A stretch of DNA of 29,631 nt from CAMAXB01 sp041746615 (GTDB lineage Bacteria; Verrucomicrobiota; Verrucomicrobiia; Opitutales; Opitutaceae): NCBI GenBank assembly GCA_041746615.1, contig JBGTGS010000098.1, positions 1 to 29,631 of the forward strand, written 5' to 3'. A program made the translations under genes and the position numbers. The notes beneath the pieces were generated by a model that was not told the DNA's origin, ran no database searches, and saw only the letters and a program-made list of their open reading frames with translations. Position 1 is the first letter of the stretch. Each line of letters starts with the position of its first letter. Below, one piece after another: positions 15,999 to 22,870 of the stretch.

Positions 15999-17435
15999 AT
16001 GAAACACCGCATTATCCCACTTGCTCTTACGCTCACACTTTCCCTCACCCCTTGCGTCGGCGCGCAGGTTGTCCGCACCGACCAGCCTCGCGTCACTGTT
16101 GACGCTATCGTCGCCACCGAGCAAAACGGTTTTGTCTTCGTCGAGGCCGAAAAGTTTTTCCGGCAAACCAATACCGCGATACGCGCCTGGCACATCACCG
16201 ATGCCAGCCGCCAACCCTCCGTCGGCCGCGACATCGACCCGCCCAACCACGCCACCGCCAGCGGCGGTGCCTACATCGAGGTTCTCCCCGACGAAGGCAA
16301 CGACGGCACCCCGCCCGTGAAGAGCCTCAGTATCAGCGATGTTCCCGGTGAAATGGCCGTCATCGCCTGGCGCGTCCAGTTCACCACTCCCGGCCGCTAC
16401 TACATCTGGTCCCGCGCCTTCGGCACCGACGGCGACGACAACACCCTGCACTACGGCCTCAACGACGCCTGGCCCGACACCAGCGCGCGCTCCCACACCT
16501 TCGGCGGCAAAAAATGGCAATGGGCCAACCGCCACCGCCAGCACAAGGGCAAGATCTATTTCGACATCCCCAGCGCCGGTGTGCACGTGATCACCGCCTC
16601 GATGCGCGAAGACGGTTGCGAACTCGACCAATTCGTCCTCACCACCGACGAATCATGGACTCCGCCCGAAGATCACGGCTACGTCACTCCGCCCAAAAGA
16701 GTCAGGGGCGCCCCGCGTCCGCCCATGACCGAAGCCGAGCGCATGCAAAACCTCGTGCCCCCCGGCCCGGCCGACACTCCGCTCGTCACCACCGACACCA
16801 CCTTTGAGGAACAAGACGGCCAGGTCGTCATCGAGGCCGAACACTACACGCGCCAGACCAGCGACATGATCCGCCGCTGGTATTTAAACAGCGCCAAACA
16901 CACGCCCACCACCAGGCCCGACCCCGATCCCGTCATGGTCACCGACGCCTCCAACGGCACCTACGTCGAGGTCCTGCCCGACACTTTCGTCAACCAAGGC
17001 GACCGCCCCATCGACGGCATCAACTACACCAGCACCCCCGGCGCCATGGCCGTTCTGCACTATCCCGTCCACTTCACCACGCCGGGTCGCTACTACCTTT
17101 GGACGCGCATGCGCTCCAATGACGACGAGGACAACACGCTCAACGCCGGTCTCGACGACACCTGGCCTGCCTCCACCCGCTGCCTCCAGTTTCCCAAGCT
17201 CCAGAAAGTCTGGTGGTGGGGCGGCGTGATCCGCGATCCACGCGGCCCCGATTTCCCGCACCACCGCGCCTACCTCGATATCCCCGCCGCCGGCGTTTAC
17301 ACGGTCATGTATTCCATGCGCGAAGACGGCATGGAATTCGACAAGTTCCTCCTCACGATGGATGGCCGCATGAAAACCCCCGAAGCTGCCGGTCCCGCCG
17401 CCTCTCCCTTCAAAACCGGCGGTCTCGCCAAGTAA
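15999..17435 (+). CDS. Secreted two-module carbohydrate-binding-like protein (A-B)
   Basis: 478 residues from the ATG at 15999, which starts a signal peptide (MKHRIIPLALTLTLSLTPCVGA); upstream in-frame sequence is shadow of the preceding gene. The N-terminal module A (about residues 25-230) has VFVEAEKFFRQT, RQPSVGRDIDPPN, GRYYIWSRAFGTDGDDNT, KKWQWANRHR and REDGCELDQFVLTTD. The C-terminal module B (about 235-478) repeats the previous protein, including RPPMTEAERM, VWWWGGVIRD and the tail AASPFKTGGLAK. Both modules are EAEHF-type beta-sandwiches of the CBM35/GH115-C-like kind. The protein looks like a natural fusion of its two neighbours' modules. Binding to a plant or algal polysaccharide is inferred from the modules and the adjacent TonB receptor. 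Confidence 0.7.
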   Translation: MKHRIIPLALTLTLSLTPCVGAQVVRTDQPRVTVDAIVATEQNGFVFVEAEKFFRQTNTAIRAWHITDASRQPSVGRDIDPPNHATASGGAYIEVLPDEGNDGTPPVKSLSISDVPGEMAVIAWRVQFTTPGRYYIWSRAFGTDGDDNTLHYGLNDAWPDTSARSHTFGGKKWQWANRHRQHKGKIYFDIPSAGVHVITASMREDGCELDQFVLTTDESWTPPEDHGYVTPPKRVRGAPRPPMTEAERMQNLVPPGPADTPLVTTDTTFEEQDGQVVIEAEHYTRQTSDMIRRWYLNSAKHTPTTRPDPDPVMVTDASNGTYVEVLPDTFVNQGDRPIDGINYTSTPGAMAVLHYPVHFTTPGRYYLWTRMRSNDDEDNTLNAGLDDTWPASTRCLQFPKLQKVWWWGGVIRDPRGPDFPHHRAYLDIPAAGVYTVMYSMREDGMEFDKFLLTMDGRMKTPEAAGPAASPFKTGGLAK

Positions 17436-17444
17436 CTTATCAGA

Positions 17445-17474
17445 TGGAGGCGGGGTGAGGGCACCCCGCCTCCA
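17445..17474 (+). terminator. Strong hairpin between second and third module genes
   Basis: A perfect 12-bp GC-rich stem (TGGAGGCGGGGT at 17445-17456, ACCCCGCCTCCA at 17463-17474) with a 6-base loop. There is no T tract, so it may slow transcription, protect a 3' end, or only partly terminate. The next start codon is 16 bases downstream. Confidence 0.6.
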
Positions 17475-17490
17475 CAGCATCCTACTCCTC

Positions 17491-18756
17491 ATGAAATCCA
17501 TTCCCCTCTTACTCCTCCTCGCCGCCACGGCCACCGCGCAAGAAGTCCGCACCGACCAGCCACGCATCGCCGCCGACACCATCGTCGCCACCGAGCAAAA
17601 CGGCTTTGTCATCGTCGAGGCCGAACACTTCTTCAGCCAGACGCACACCGACAAACGCGCCTGGCACATCTCCGACGCCACGCGCCAACCCTCCGTCGGC
17701 CGCGACATCGATGCCCCCAACTTCGCCACCGCCAGCGGCGGCGCCTCCATCGAAGTCCTCCCTGACGAGGGCAACAACGGCCTGCCCGTGATCGACGGTG
17801 TGAACTTCAGCGATCCTCCGGGCCAAATGGCGATTGTCTCCTACCGCATCCAGATCACCAACCCCGGCCGTTACTACATCTGGTCGCGCGCCTACGGCAC
17901 CGACGGCGACGACAACAGCCTGCACTACGGGATCGACGGCACCTGGCCCGAAACGAGCACCCGATCATGGACTTTCGCCGGCCAGAAAAAATGGCAATGG
18001 GCCAACCGCCACCGCAAAAATCCGGGCAAAATCTACTTCGACATCCCGACGGCCGGCACAAAGGTCGTGATGATCTCCATGCGCGAAGACGGCTGTGAGC
18101 TTGATCAGTTCGTACTGACCACCGACGTAAACTGGACCCCGCCTCAGGACGAAGGCCCCCTCGAGTCGCCTGTCCCCACGGAACGCAACGGCGTTTTGGT
18201 GGTCGAGGCCGAGGATTTGTTGCCCAGTAAGGGATGGGAAGAGAGGAACTCATCCGGCGAACACACCGGCCGTGGGTATATCGCCTGGACCCTTCCCGGG
18301 CAGGGGCGTCCACCAGGTGAAGGCGTCCTGCGGCTGCGTTTTCGCATCGCGACAGCCGGCGACTACCAGTTTCTCTGGCGATCCCGTCTTTCCGACCCTG
18401 CAAATCGTCCGGAGACGAGGGATCCGGACGGGAATGACACTTGGCTTCGCATTTTGACCGGTTCCGATGTCCAGAATGCGTTTCCCTTGGGTTCCGACTG
18501 GCGGAAGGTCGCGCTTTTTGACCATCCGGCAGGCTGGAGTTGGAGCACGAATGTCGACAAGGGTCCGCCTCATCCGGACAATCCCGTGATCCGACACTTC
18601 GACGCAGGCATTCACCTGCTGGAGCTGTCAGGTCGTTCCCTGGGACACCTGATCGACAGGTTCGTTCTCCTGCGAATCGAACAGAATCCCACCCGACGGG
18701 GCGATTCAATTGATGAGGCTCGCTTGGCGGCAATGCCTTCCTCTCCGATCGAATGA
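17491..18756 (+). CDS. Secreted two-module carbohydrate-binding-like protein (A-C)
   Basis: 421 residues from the ATG at 17491, starting a short signal peptide (MKSIPLLLLLAATATAQE). The N-terminal module A (about 18-225) is roughly 70 percent identical by eye to module A of the preceding gene: EAEHFFSQT, RQPSVGRDIDAPN, GRYYIWSRAYGTDGDDNS, KKWQWANRHR, REDGCELDQFVLTTD. The C-terminal module C (about 240-405) is different, with VLVVEAEDLLPSKGWEER, GDYQFLWRSRLSDPANR, RETRDPDG-like acidic loops and FDAGIHLLELSGRS. This is a second EAE-type beta-sandwich, again CBM35-like. Codon use in module C is less regular than in module A, suggesting a different origin. No catalytic domain is visible. Confidence 0.68.
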   Translation: MKSIPLLLLLAATATAQEVRTDQPRIAADTIVATEQNGFVIVEAEHFFSQTHTDKRAWHISDATRQPSVGRDIDAPNFATASGGASIEVLPDEGNNGLPVIDGVNFSDPPGQMAIVSYRIQITNPGRYYIWSRAYGTDGDDNSLHYGIDGTWPETSTRSWTFAGQKKWQWANRHRKNPGKIYFDIPTAGTKVVMISMREDGCELDQFVLTTDVNWTPPQDEGPLESPVPTERNGVLVVEAEDLLPSKGWEERNSSGEHTGRGYIAWTLPGQGRPPGEGVLRLRFRIATAGDYQFLWRSRLSDPANRPETRDPDGNDTWLRILTGSDVQNAFPLGSDWRKVALFDHPAGWSWSTNVDKGPPHPDNPVIRHFDAGIHLLELSGRSLGHLIDRFVLLRIEQNPTRRGDSIDEARLAAMPSSPIE

Positions 18757-18910
18757 CACTTTGGTCATCAATCGACGACTAGGTGCGGTGTTCACTTCTC
18801 CTACGACCAAGACTTCGATATTACCCCGGTAAGATTTCTGTCCCGTCGCGCCTCCGACTGGATGTCGCCAGGTCTGTCGGGAGCTTGAACCGCAGACGGT
18901 TCTCTGACGA

Positions 18911-20353
18911 TCATCGCCTGACTCGATTCAGTGACCGCCATTTGGTGGGCGTCATGCCTATCTCACGATGGAAGGCGACGCTCAAATACTCCGCATGTTC
19001 GAAACCGGTCCTGTCCGCTATGAGGGCGATCGAAAGCTCAGTGTCAGCTAACATGGTCTTCACCCGCGCAAGGCGCGTACGCAAGATATGTTCGTGAGGC
19101 GTCTGTCCAAGCATCTTCTTGAACTTTCGTTCGAGCAGCGTCCGTGACATCGGCACGGCCCGCAACAGGTCAGCGACGTCGATGCCCTCGTTGACATGAT
19201 CGCGTATGTAACTGACTGCCGCAGACACTTTGGCATCCCCGACCGCCACCACGTCCGTCGATTGTCTCATCGCCACACCCAGTGGCTCGATCTGGCGAAC
19301 GGACATTGGCAAGTCGTCACCTCTCATCAGGCGCGAAAGCAATGATGCCGCCTCGTATCCGGCCATGCGGGCGTTTGGAATCACGCTGGTTAGCGGAGGC
19401 TCACAGAGATTGCAAAGCAGTTCGTCGTTGTGCACACCAATCACGGCAAGGTCATCGGGCACCGCCAGTCCGGCTTCTTGACATGCCGCCAGCACTTGCT
19501 GTCCGCGAACATCGCAACAGGCCAGAACCCCTGCAGGCTTCGGCAACGATCTGAGCCATCGGGCGATCGCCTCCACTTCCCGTTCAGCATCGGCCGGTGC
19601 ATCGGCCCCTATGGCATCGTCATAGTGAAAAAGCGTTTCACCCACTTCGCGCACATACTCGGCGAAGAAACGTGCACGTTGCAATGACCAGGTGAAACGG
19701 CGATCGCCACAGTATCCGAAACTCCTGAACCCGCGTTCCCGAAGGTGGTCAAACGCCAGTTTCGTTCCCGCCCGGCTGTCTATCACCACGCGCGGGAAGA
19801 CTGGATTCACCAAGGCCGCGCTCACATCGACGACCGGCAGTCCGGTCGATCTCAACGCCGATGCGATGCGACGGTTGTCTACCCGTGCGATCACCCCGTC
19901 GCCTTTCCATGTGCGCAGCCAAGAGGGCACGTTTGCTCCCGGTCCCTGTTCTGAGAGCCGGATCGACCAAGTGGCGCCTTCGCGCAACCACGATCCCACG
20001 CCCTGCAACAGCTCGCGACCATAAGAGTTGGACGTTTCAATCAAGAGTGCGACCTTGCATCGATGGGGCACATAACCGCGGCGGGGGCGGGCTTCGACCA
20101 GGTTTTCCTTTTCGAGCAGCTTCAGTGCGTTGACGAGCGGTGTGCGGCTGATGCCGAGTTCGGCGGCGAGTTTTTCCTGCGGGATCTTATCTCCAGGGGC
20201 GAACTGCCGGGTCACGATCAGGTTTTTCAAAGCCTGGTGCGCCTTGCGGTCGAGATTGGCGTGCTCCACCTGCCGGATCCGCCACAGACGGCCGGCCGGA
20301 CGTTGCGCCGCCGCCGGGCACACCTTGGACTTCTTCGTCGCCGGGGTAACCAT
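18911..20353 (-). CDS. Chimeric GntR-XylR-AraC transcription regulator
   Basis: 480 residues with three parts. Residues 1-94 carry a GntR winged helix (DRKAHQALKNLIVTRQFAPG, LGISRTPLVNALKLLEKENL) that is 81/94 identical to the GntR regulator at 24621, with only two differences after residue 24. Residues about 99-365 are an XylR/LacI-type periplasmic-binding-like sensor (KVALLIETSNSYGRELLQGV, VVIDSRAGTKLAFDHL, VIGVHNDELLCNLCEPPLTS). Residues about 375-480 form a double AraC helix-turn-helix ending IGMTPTKWRSL. XylR-type proteins normally start close to the KVALLIE segment, so the GntR part is an added head. The junction lies near 20064. The start shares its upstream sequence with the GntR gene. 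It probably senses a sugar and controls this locus. Two DNA-binding domains in one chain is unusual. Confidence 0.85.
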   Translation of the reverse strand: MVTPATKKSKVCPAAAQRPAGRLWRIRQVEHANLDRKAHQALKNLIVTRQFAPGDKIPQEKLAAELGISRTPLVNALKLLEKENLVEARPRRGYVPHRCKVALLIETSNSYGRELLQGVGSWLREGATWSIRLSEQGPGANVPSWLRTWKGDGVIARVDNRRIASALRSTGLPVVDVSAALVNPVFPRVVIDSRAGTKLAFDHLRERGFRSFGYCGDRRFTWSLQRARFFAEYVREVGETLFHYDDAIGADAPADAEREVEAIARWLRSLPKPAGVLACCDVRGQQVLAACQEAGLAVPDDLAVIGVHNDELLCNLCEPPLTSVIPNARMAGYEAASLLSRLMRGDDLPMSVRQIEPLGVAMRQSTDVVAVGDAKVSAAVSYIRDHVNEGIDVADLLRAVPMSRTLLERKFKKMLGQTPHEHILRTRLARVKTMLADTELSIALIADRTGFEHAEYLSVAFHREIGMTPTKWRSLNRVRR

Positions 20354-20355
20354 GA

Positions 20356-20395
20356 TTTTGTATGCAGAATGCAGATTGAGGCGGTGACAAGTCCG
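20356..20395 (-). promoter_or_regulatory. Duplicated upstream region of chimeric regulator
   Basis: The 40 bases directly upstream of the regulator start (with a 2-base gap) match 24581-24620, upstream of the GntR gene, at 39 positions. The segment contains TGCA-GAA-TGCA (20362-20372), a short inverted repeat that could be the operator read by the shared winged helix. There is no Shine-Dalgarno sequence. Confidence 0.6.
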
Positions 20396-20431
20396 TAATT
20401 TAGAGGGCCGGCGGGTTTAAGCACGACACGG

Positions 20432-20455
20432 CGGCTTCAGTCTGCTGTGAAGCCG
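20432..20455. repeat. Hairpin in the duplication scar
   Basis: A perfect 8-bp stem CGGCTTCA (20432-20439) and TGAAGCCG (20448-20455) with an 8-base loop. A weaker stem CTCCCG/CGGGAG lies at 20484-20502. Either could act on transcripts entering the chimeric regulator gene. Confidence 0.5.
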
Positions 20456-20509
20456 GGTGATGAGGTCCGCGCGGGCGGTGTAACTCCCGACGTTGCCGGG
20501 AGAACCATT

Positions 20510-20534
20510 CCCCTGATGGCGATCAGATCAGGGG
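20510..20534. repeat. Hairpin beside the tctA remnant
   Basis: A perfect 8-bp stem CCCCTGAT (20510-20517) and ATCAGGGG (20527-20534) with a 9-base loop. It overlaps the stop of the tctA remnant and a run of nine G residues. It may be the old terminator of the copied tctA end. Confidence 0.5.
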
Positions 20535-20648
20535 GGGGGCTGCGGCCGCGGTGCGCTGGGCGGGCCGCCTTCTGAAGAACAGGGAGAACAGAATCAGCGC
20601 CACGAACACCAGACCCAGACCCACAGGTCGGGTGTAGAATGGCAGCAG
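20526..20648 (-). pseudogene. Remnant: 3' end of a tctA gene
   Basis: The minus strand encodes LLPFYTRPVGLGLVFVALI, then LFSLFFRRRPAQRTAA, closely matching the last residues of tctA at 24259-24367 (LLPFFTRPVALVFVALILFS, FFRRRPTQHTATTP). The remnant has a two-residue insertion and several substitutions, so it derives from a related tctA copy or has diverged. Upstream it is joined to an unrelated start-like segment on the minus strand from an ATG at 20746 (MSSSPKNTFTLEPGATALDF) that I cannot identify and that runs out of frame. No complete gene exists here. Together with the copied GntR promoter and head, the order tctA end - spacer - gntR start is preserved but inverted. Confidence 0.75.
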
Positions 20649-20785
20649 GCGTGTTCGAACCCTACGCCGTCGGTGGCGGGCTGCTTGAAATCCAGGGCGG
20701 TGGCACCGGGTTCCAGGGTAAAGGTGTTCTTGGGTGACGAGCTCATTATCCCAGCCTGCCGTCACCCGCCGCGATCGCAAGCCGC

Positions 20786-20802
20786 GGGGGGGGGGGGGGG
20801 GG
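20786..20802. repeat. Homopolymer of 17 G
   Basis: A run of 17 consecutive G, the longest homopolymer in the window, lies in the mosaic region upstream of the tctA remnant. It could be a slippage-prone tract or an assembly weak point. The bases from 20803 to 20985 show nothing recognisable apart from the tctC leader. Confidence 0.85.
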
Positions 20803-20985
20803 ATGAGGTGCAAACTTTGCAGCGGGCGCAACCCTGCGACCCCTGAAGATTACACTTATGCTCGATGGGGGCCAATTCATCCTTGAAGCTCTTGAAACCA
20901 GCGCTCATTTAACCACCAACTAAGCGTTGAGTTGACGCGCCGGCACCCATTTCAGGATGCACGATCTCCCCTTAGATACCTCGCC

Positions 20986-22017
20986 ATGACATTCCTGCGA
21001 CCTCACTTTCTGGCCGGACTGCTTCTGTCCGCCACCCTGCTGTTCCAAAACGGATGCGGTCCCGCCGATTCGTCCGCCACCGCTCGCGCGTGGCCGACCA
21101 AGCCGGTGACGATCTCCTGTTTCGCTGCGGCGGGCGGCGGCACGGACCTGATCAACCGGATCGTGGCGAAAACCATGGAGCCGGAGCTGGGCGTGAAGAT
21201 CAACGTCGTCAACCGTACCGGCGGTCGGGGGGGCGCGGCGATCAACCACGTCTGGTCCCGCCCGCGCGATGGCTACGAGTGGGGTGGCTTCTCTGAATCA
21301 GTGTTGCCGGCGGCCGTCTTGGGCATCACGGAAACCACCGCGAAGGATTGGGCCTATTTCATGGTGGCCGGTGCACCCGGGGTTATTTCCGTGCCGGTAA
21401 ATTCCCGCTTCGAGACGCTCGATCAGTTGGTCCTGGCTCTCCGGGAGGCACCGCGGTCGGTCAAGGTCGCCTCCGGGCTGACCGGCGGTCTCTGGCACAC
21501 CAAGCTCCTCGCTCTGGAGGAGGCGGCGGAGGTGCAGTTTCAATACATCCCCTTCAGCGGCAGCCAGCCCAGCCAGCTGGCGGCGCTCACGGGTGAGGTG
21601 GACGTGGTGCTGACCTCGATCTCCGAACAGGCGGAGTTGATCCTGGGCGGGCGCCTGCGCCCGCTGGCGATGGTCGAAACTGAGCCGCGCGAACTGGCCG
21701 GGCATGGGTTGATTCCCGCAGCGGGCGAGCGTTACCCGGGGCTGTCCCGGGTGCCGGTGCGTCAGTTTCTCGGCTTTGCACTGCCGGCCGATACACCGAA
21801 GGAGATTCTGGACCGGGTAGGCGCCGCCTTCGAACGCATCATGAAAAATGAGGAGCTGCTGGCCTTTTGCGAGGAGCAGCTGCTCGACGTGCTCGGGCTT
21901 CACGGAGAAGCGGCGGACCGGATGGCCCGGGAGGCGGAGCGGGCCTGGATGTGGAAACTGCACGACCTCGGCATCTCGGTGAAATCGCCGGAGGACTTCG
22001 GCATTCCGCGGCCGTGA
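20986..22017 (+). CDS. tctC: Tripartite tricarboxylate transporter, substrate-binding protein
   Basis: 343 residues from the ATG at 20986, which starts a signal peptide (MTFLRPHFLAGLLLSATLLFQ) ending in NGC, probably a lipoprotein. The mature part opens with WPTKPVTISCFAAAGGGTDL, the standard start of Bug/TctC proteins (W-P-x-K-P-V-x-x-x-x-x-x-x-GG-x-x-D). KINVVNRTGGRGGAAINHVW and GFALPADTPKEILDRVGAAF follow as expected. These proteins bind carboxylated small molecules in the periplasm and deliver them to TctAB. Two further transporter genes follow on the same strand. The substrate is probably a sugar acid, given the catabolic genes downstream. The leader lies between this gene and the inverted remnant region. 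Confidence 0.88.
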   Translation: MTFLRPHFLAGLLLSATLLFQNGCGPADSSATARAWPTKPVTISCFAAAGGGTDLINRIVAKTMEPELGVKINVVNRTGGRGGAAINHVWSRPRDGYEWGGFSESVLPAAVLGITETTAKDWAYFMVAGAPGVISVPVNSRFETLDQLVLALREAPRSVKVASGLTGGLWHTKLLALEEAAEVQFQYIPFSGSQPSQLAALTGEVDVVLTSISEQAELILGGRLRPLAMVETEPRELAGHGLIPAAGERYPGLSRVPVRQFLGFALPADTPKEILDRVGAAFERIMKNEELLAFCEEQLLDVLGLHGEAADRMAREAERAWMWKLHDLGISVKSPEDFGIPRP

Positions 22018-22041
22018 ACGCCGCCACTGGGATCCACCTGC

Positions 22042-22638
22042 ATGCTTGAGGAAAAACCACTCCGGAAGCTGGACATACTGGTCGGTGCCGGGCTCGGCGC
22101 GCTCAGCCTTGCCCTTATCGTGGGCGCGCTGCGGATGCCCATTGGTGGCACCTACGGCGGGGTGGACAACCCCTGGTACGCCTCGCCCGCCGCGATGCCG
22201 CTGCTGATCGGCACCTTGATGTTTTTCTTTGCGGGCACGATCATCGTTCAGGCCGCAAAGCGCGGCGGCCATCGCGGGTTGCCGGGTTTCCTGCGCAGTT
22301 TCTGGCGCAACAACATGCTAAGTCAGGAAGCTGCACGGATGGCCCTCGTCTGTGGCGGGCTCCTGATCTACTCGCTGGGGCTGGAATTCCAGCCCTTCGG
22401 GCAGCTGGCCGCTCCGCTGGAACGGGCCGGCTTTCCACCCCTGCTCGCGGACCCTTCCGGCGTCAACTACGTGCTTTGCAGCTTTCTCTTCCTGACCTTT
22501 TTCATCGTAACTTTTCACCGCCCTGGAGGCCGCTTCCCGCGGCCCGCCCGGCTCGGTGCCTTGACCGCCGGCAGCCTCCTGATGGCGCTGCTCGTGGCCT
22601 GGGTCTTTTCCGAGCTGCTCCGCGTTCCACTCCCGTAG
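22042..22638 (+). CDS. tctB: Tripartite tricarboxylate transporter, small membrane subunit
   Basis: 198 residues with four hydrophobic segments (LDILVGAGLGALSLALIVGA, AMPLLIGTLMFFFAGTIIV, YVLCSFLFLTFFIVTFH, LTAGSLLMALLVAWVFSELL). The size, helix count and position between tctC and tctA identify TctB; sequence conservation in this subunit is low, so position carries much of the weight. It starts 24 bases after tctC. TctB forms the inner-membrane permease with TctA and uses the ion gradient. Confidence 0.8.
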   Translation: MLEEKPLRKLDILVGAGLGALSLALIVGALRMPIGGTYGGVDNPWYASPAAMPLLIGTLMFFFAGTIIVQAAKRGGHRGLPGFLRSFWRNNMLSQEAARMALVCGGLLIYSLGLEFQPFGQLAAPLERAGFPPLLADPSGVNYVLCSFLFLTFFIVTFHRPGGRFPRPARLGALTAGSLLMALLVAWVFSELLRVPLP

Positions 22639-22782
22639 CCGCCCGTCTACACGCCCATGAAAGTGACCTTTAAGATTGGACGTCGGATCGGGCTGCGGCC
22701 GATTGTGCCCGGACGGGCTGCTTATGCTGCACGTGGTGTAGACATCGGACAGAATTTCTCGTCCGCCGCGACGCGGCGGATA

Positions 22783-22867
22783 AGGAGTTTGTCGGGTGGA
22801 GTGGGGCGTCCCGTCGCAAAACCCCCAATATCGGGGACGGCATTCGTTCCAAGCTCGACAAACTCCT
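22783..22867. repeat. 12-bp inverted repeat before tctA
   Basis: AGGAGTTTGTCG (22783-22794) is perfectly complementary to CGACAAACTCCT (22856-22867), enclosing 61 bases. The right arm ends 3 bases before the tctA ATG at 22871, and the left arm contains a Shine-Dalgarno-like TAAGGAG. It lies in an unusually long (232 base) gap within an otherwise tight transporter operon. It could be a leader structure controlling tctA translation or the remains of a small repeat element. Confidence 0.65.
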
Positions 22868-22870
22868 GAC

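Noticed and set aside
15074..18756. CRISPR-like or nucleotide repeat array
   Set aside because: The repetition is at protein module level from gene duplication, with no short regular spacers.
21298..22272. Long minus-strand open frame across tctC and tctB
   Set aside because: Mirror frame of well-recognised transporter genes in GC-rich DNA.
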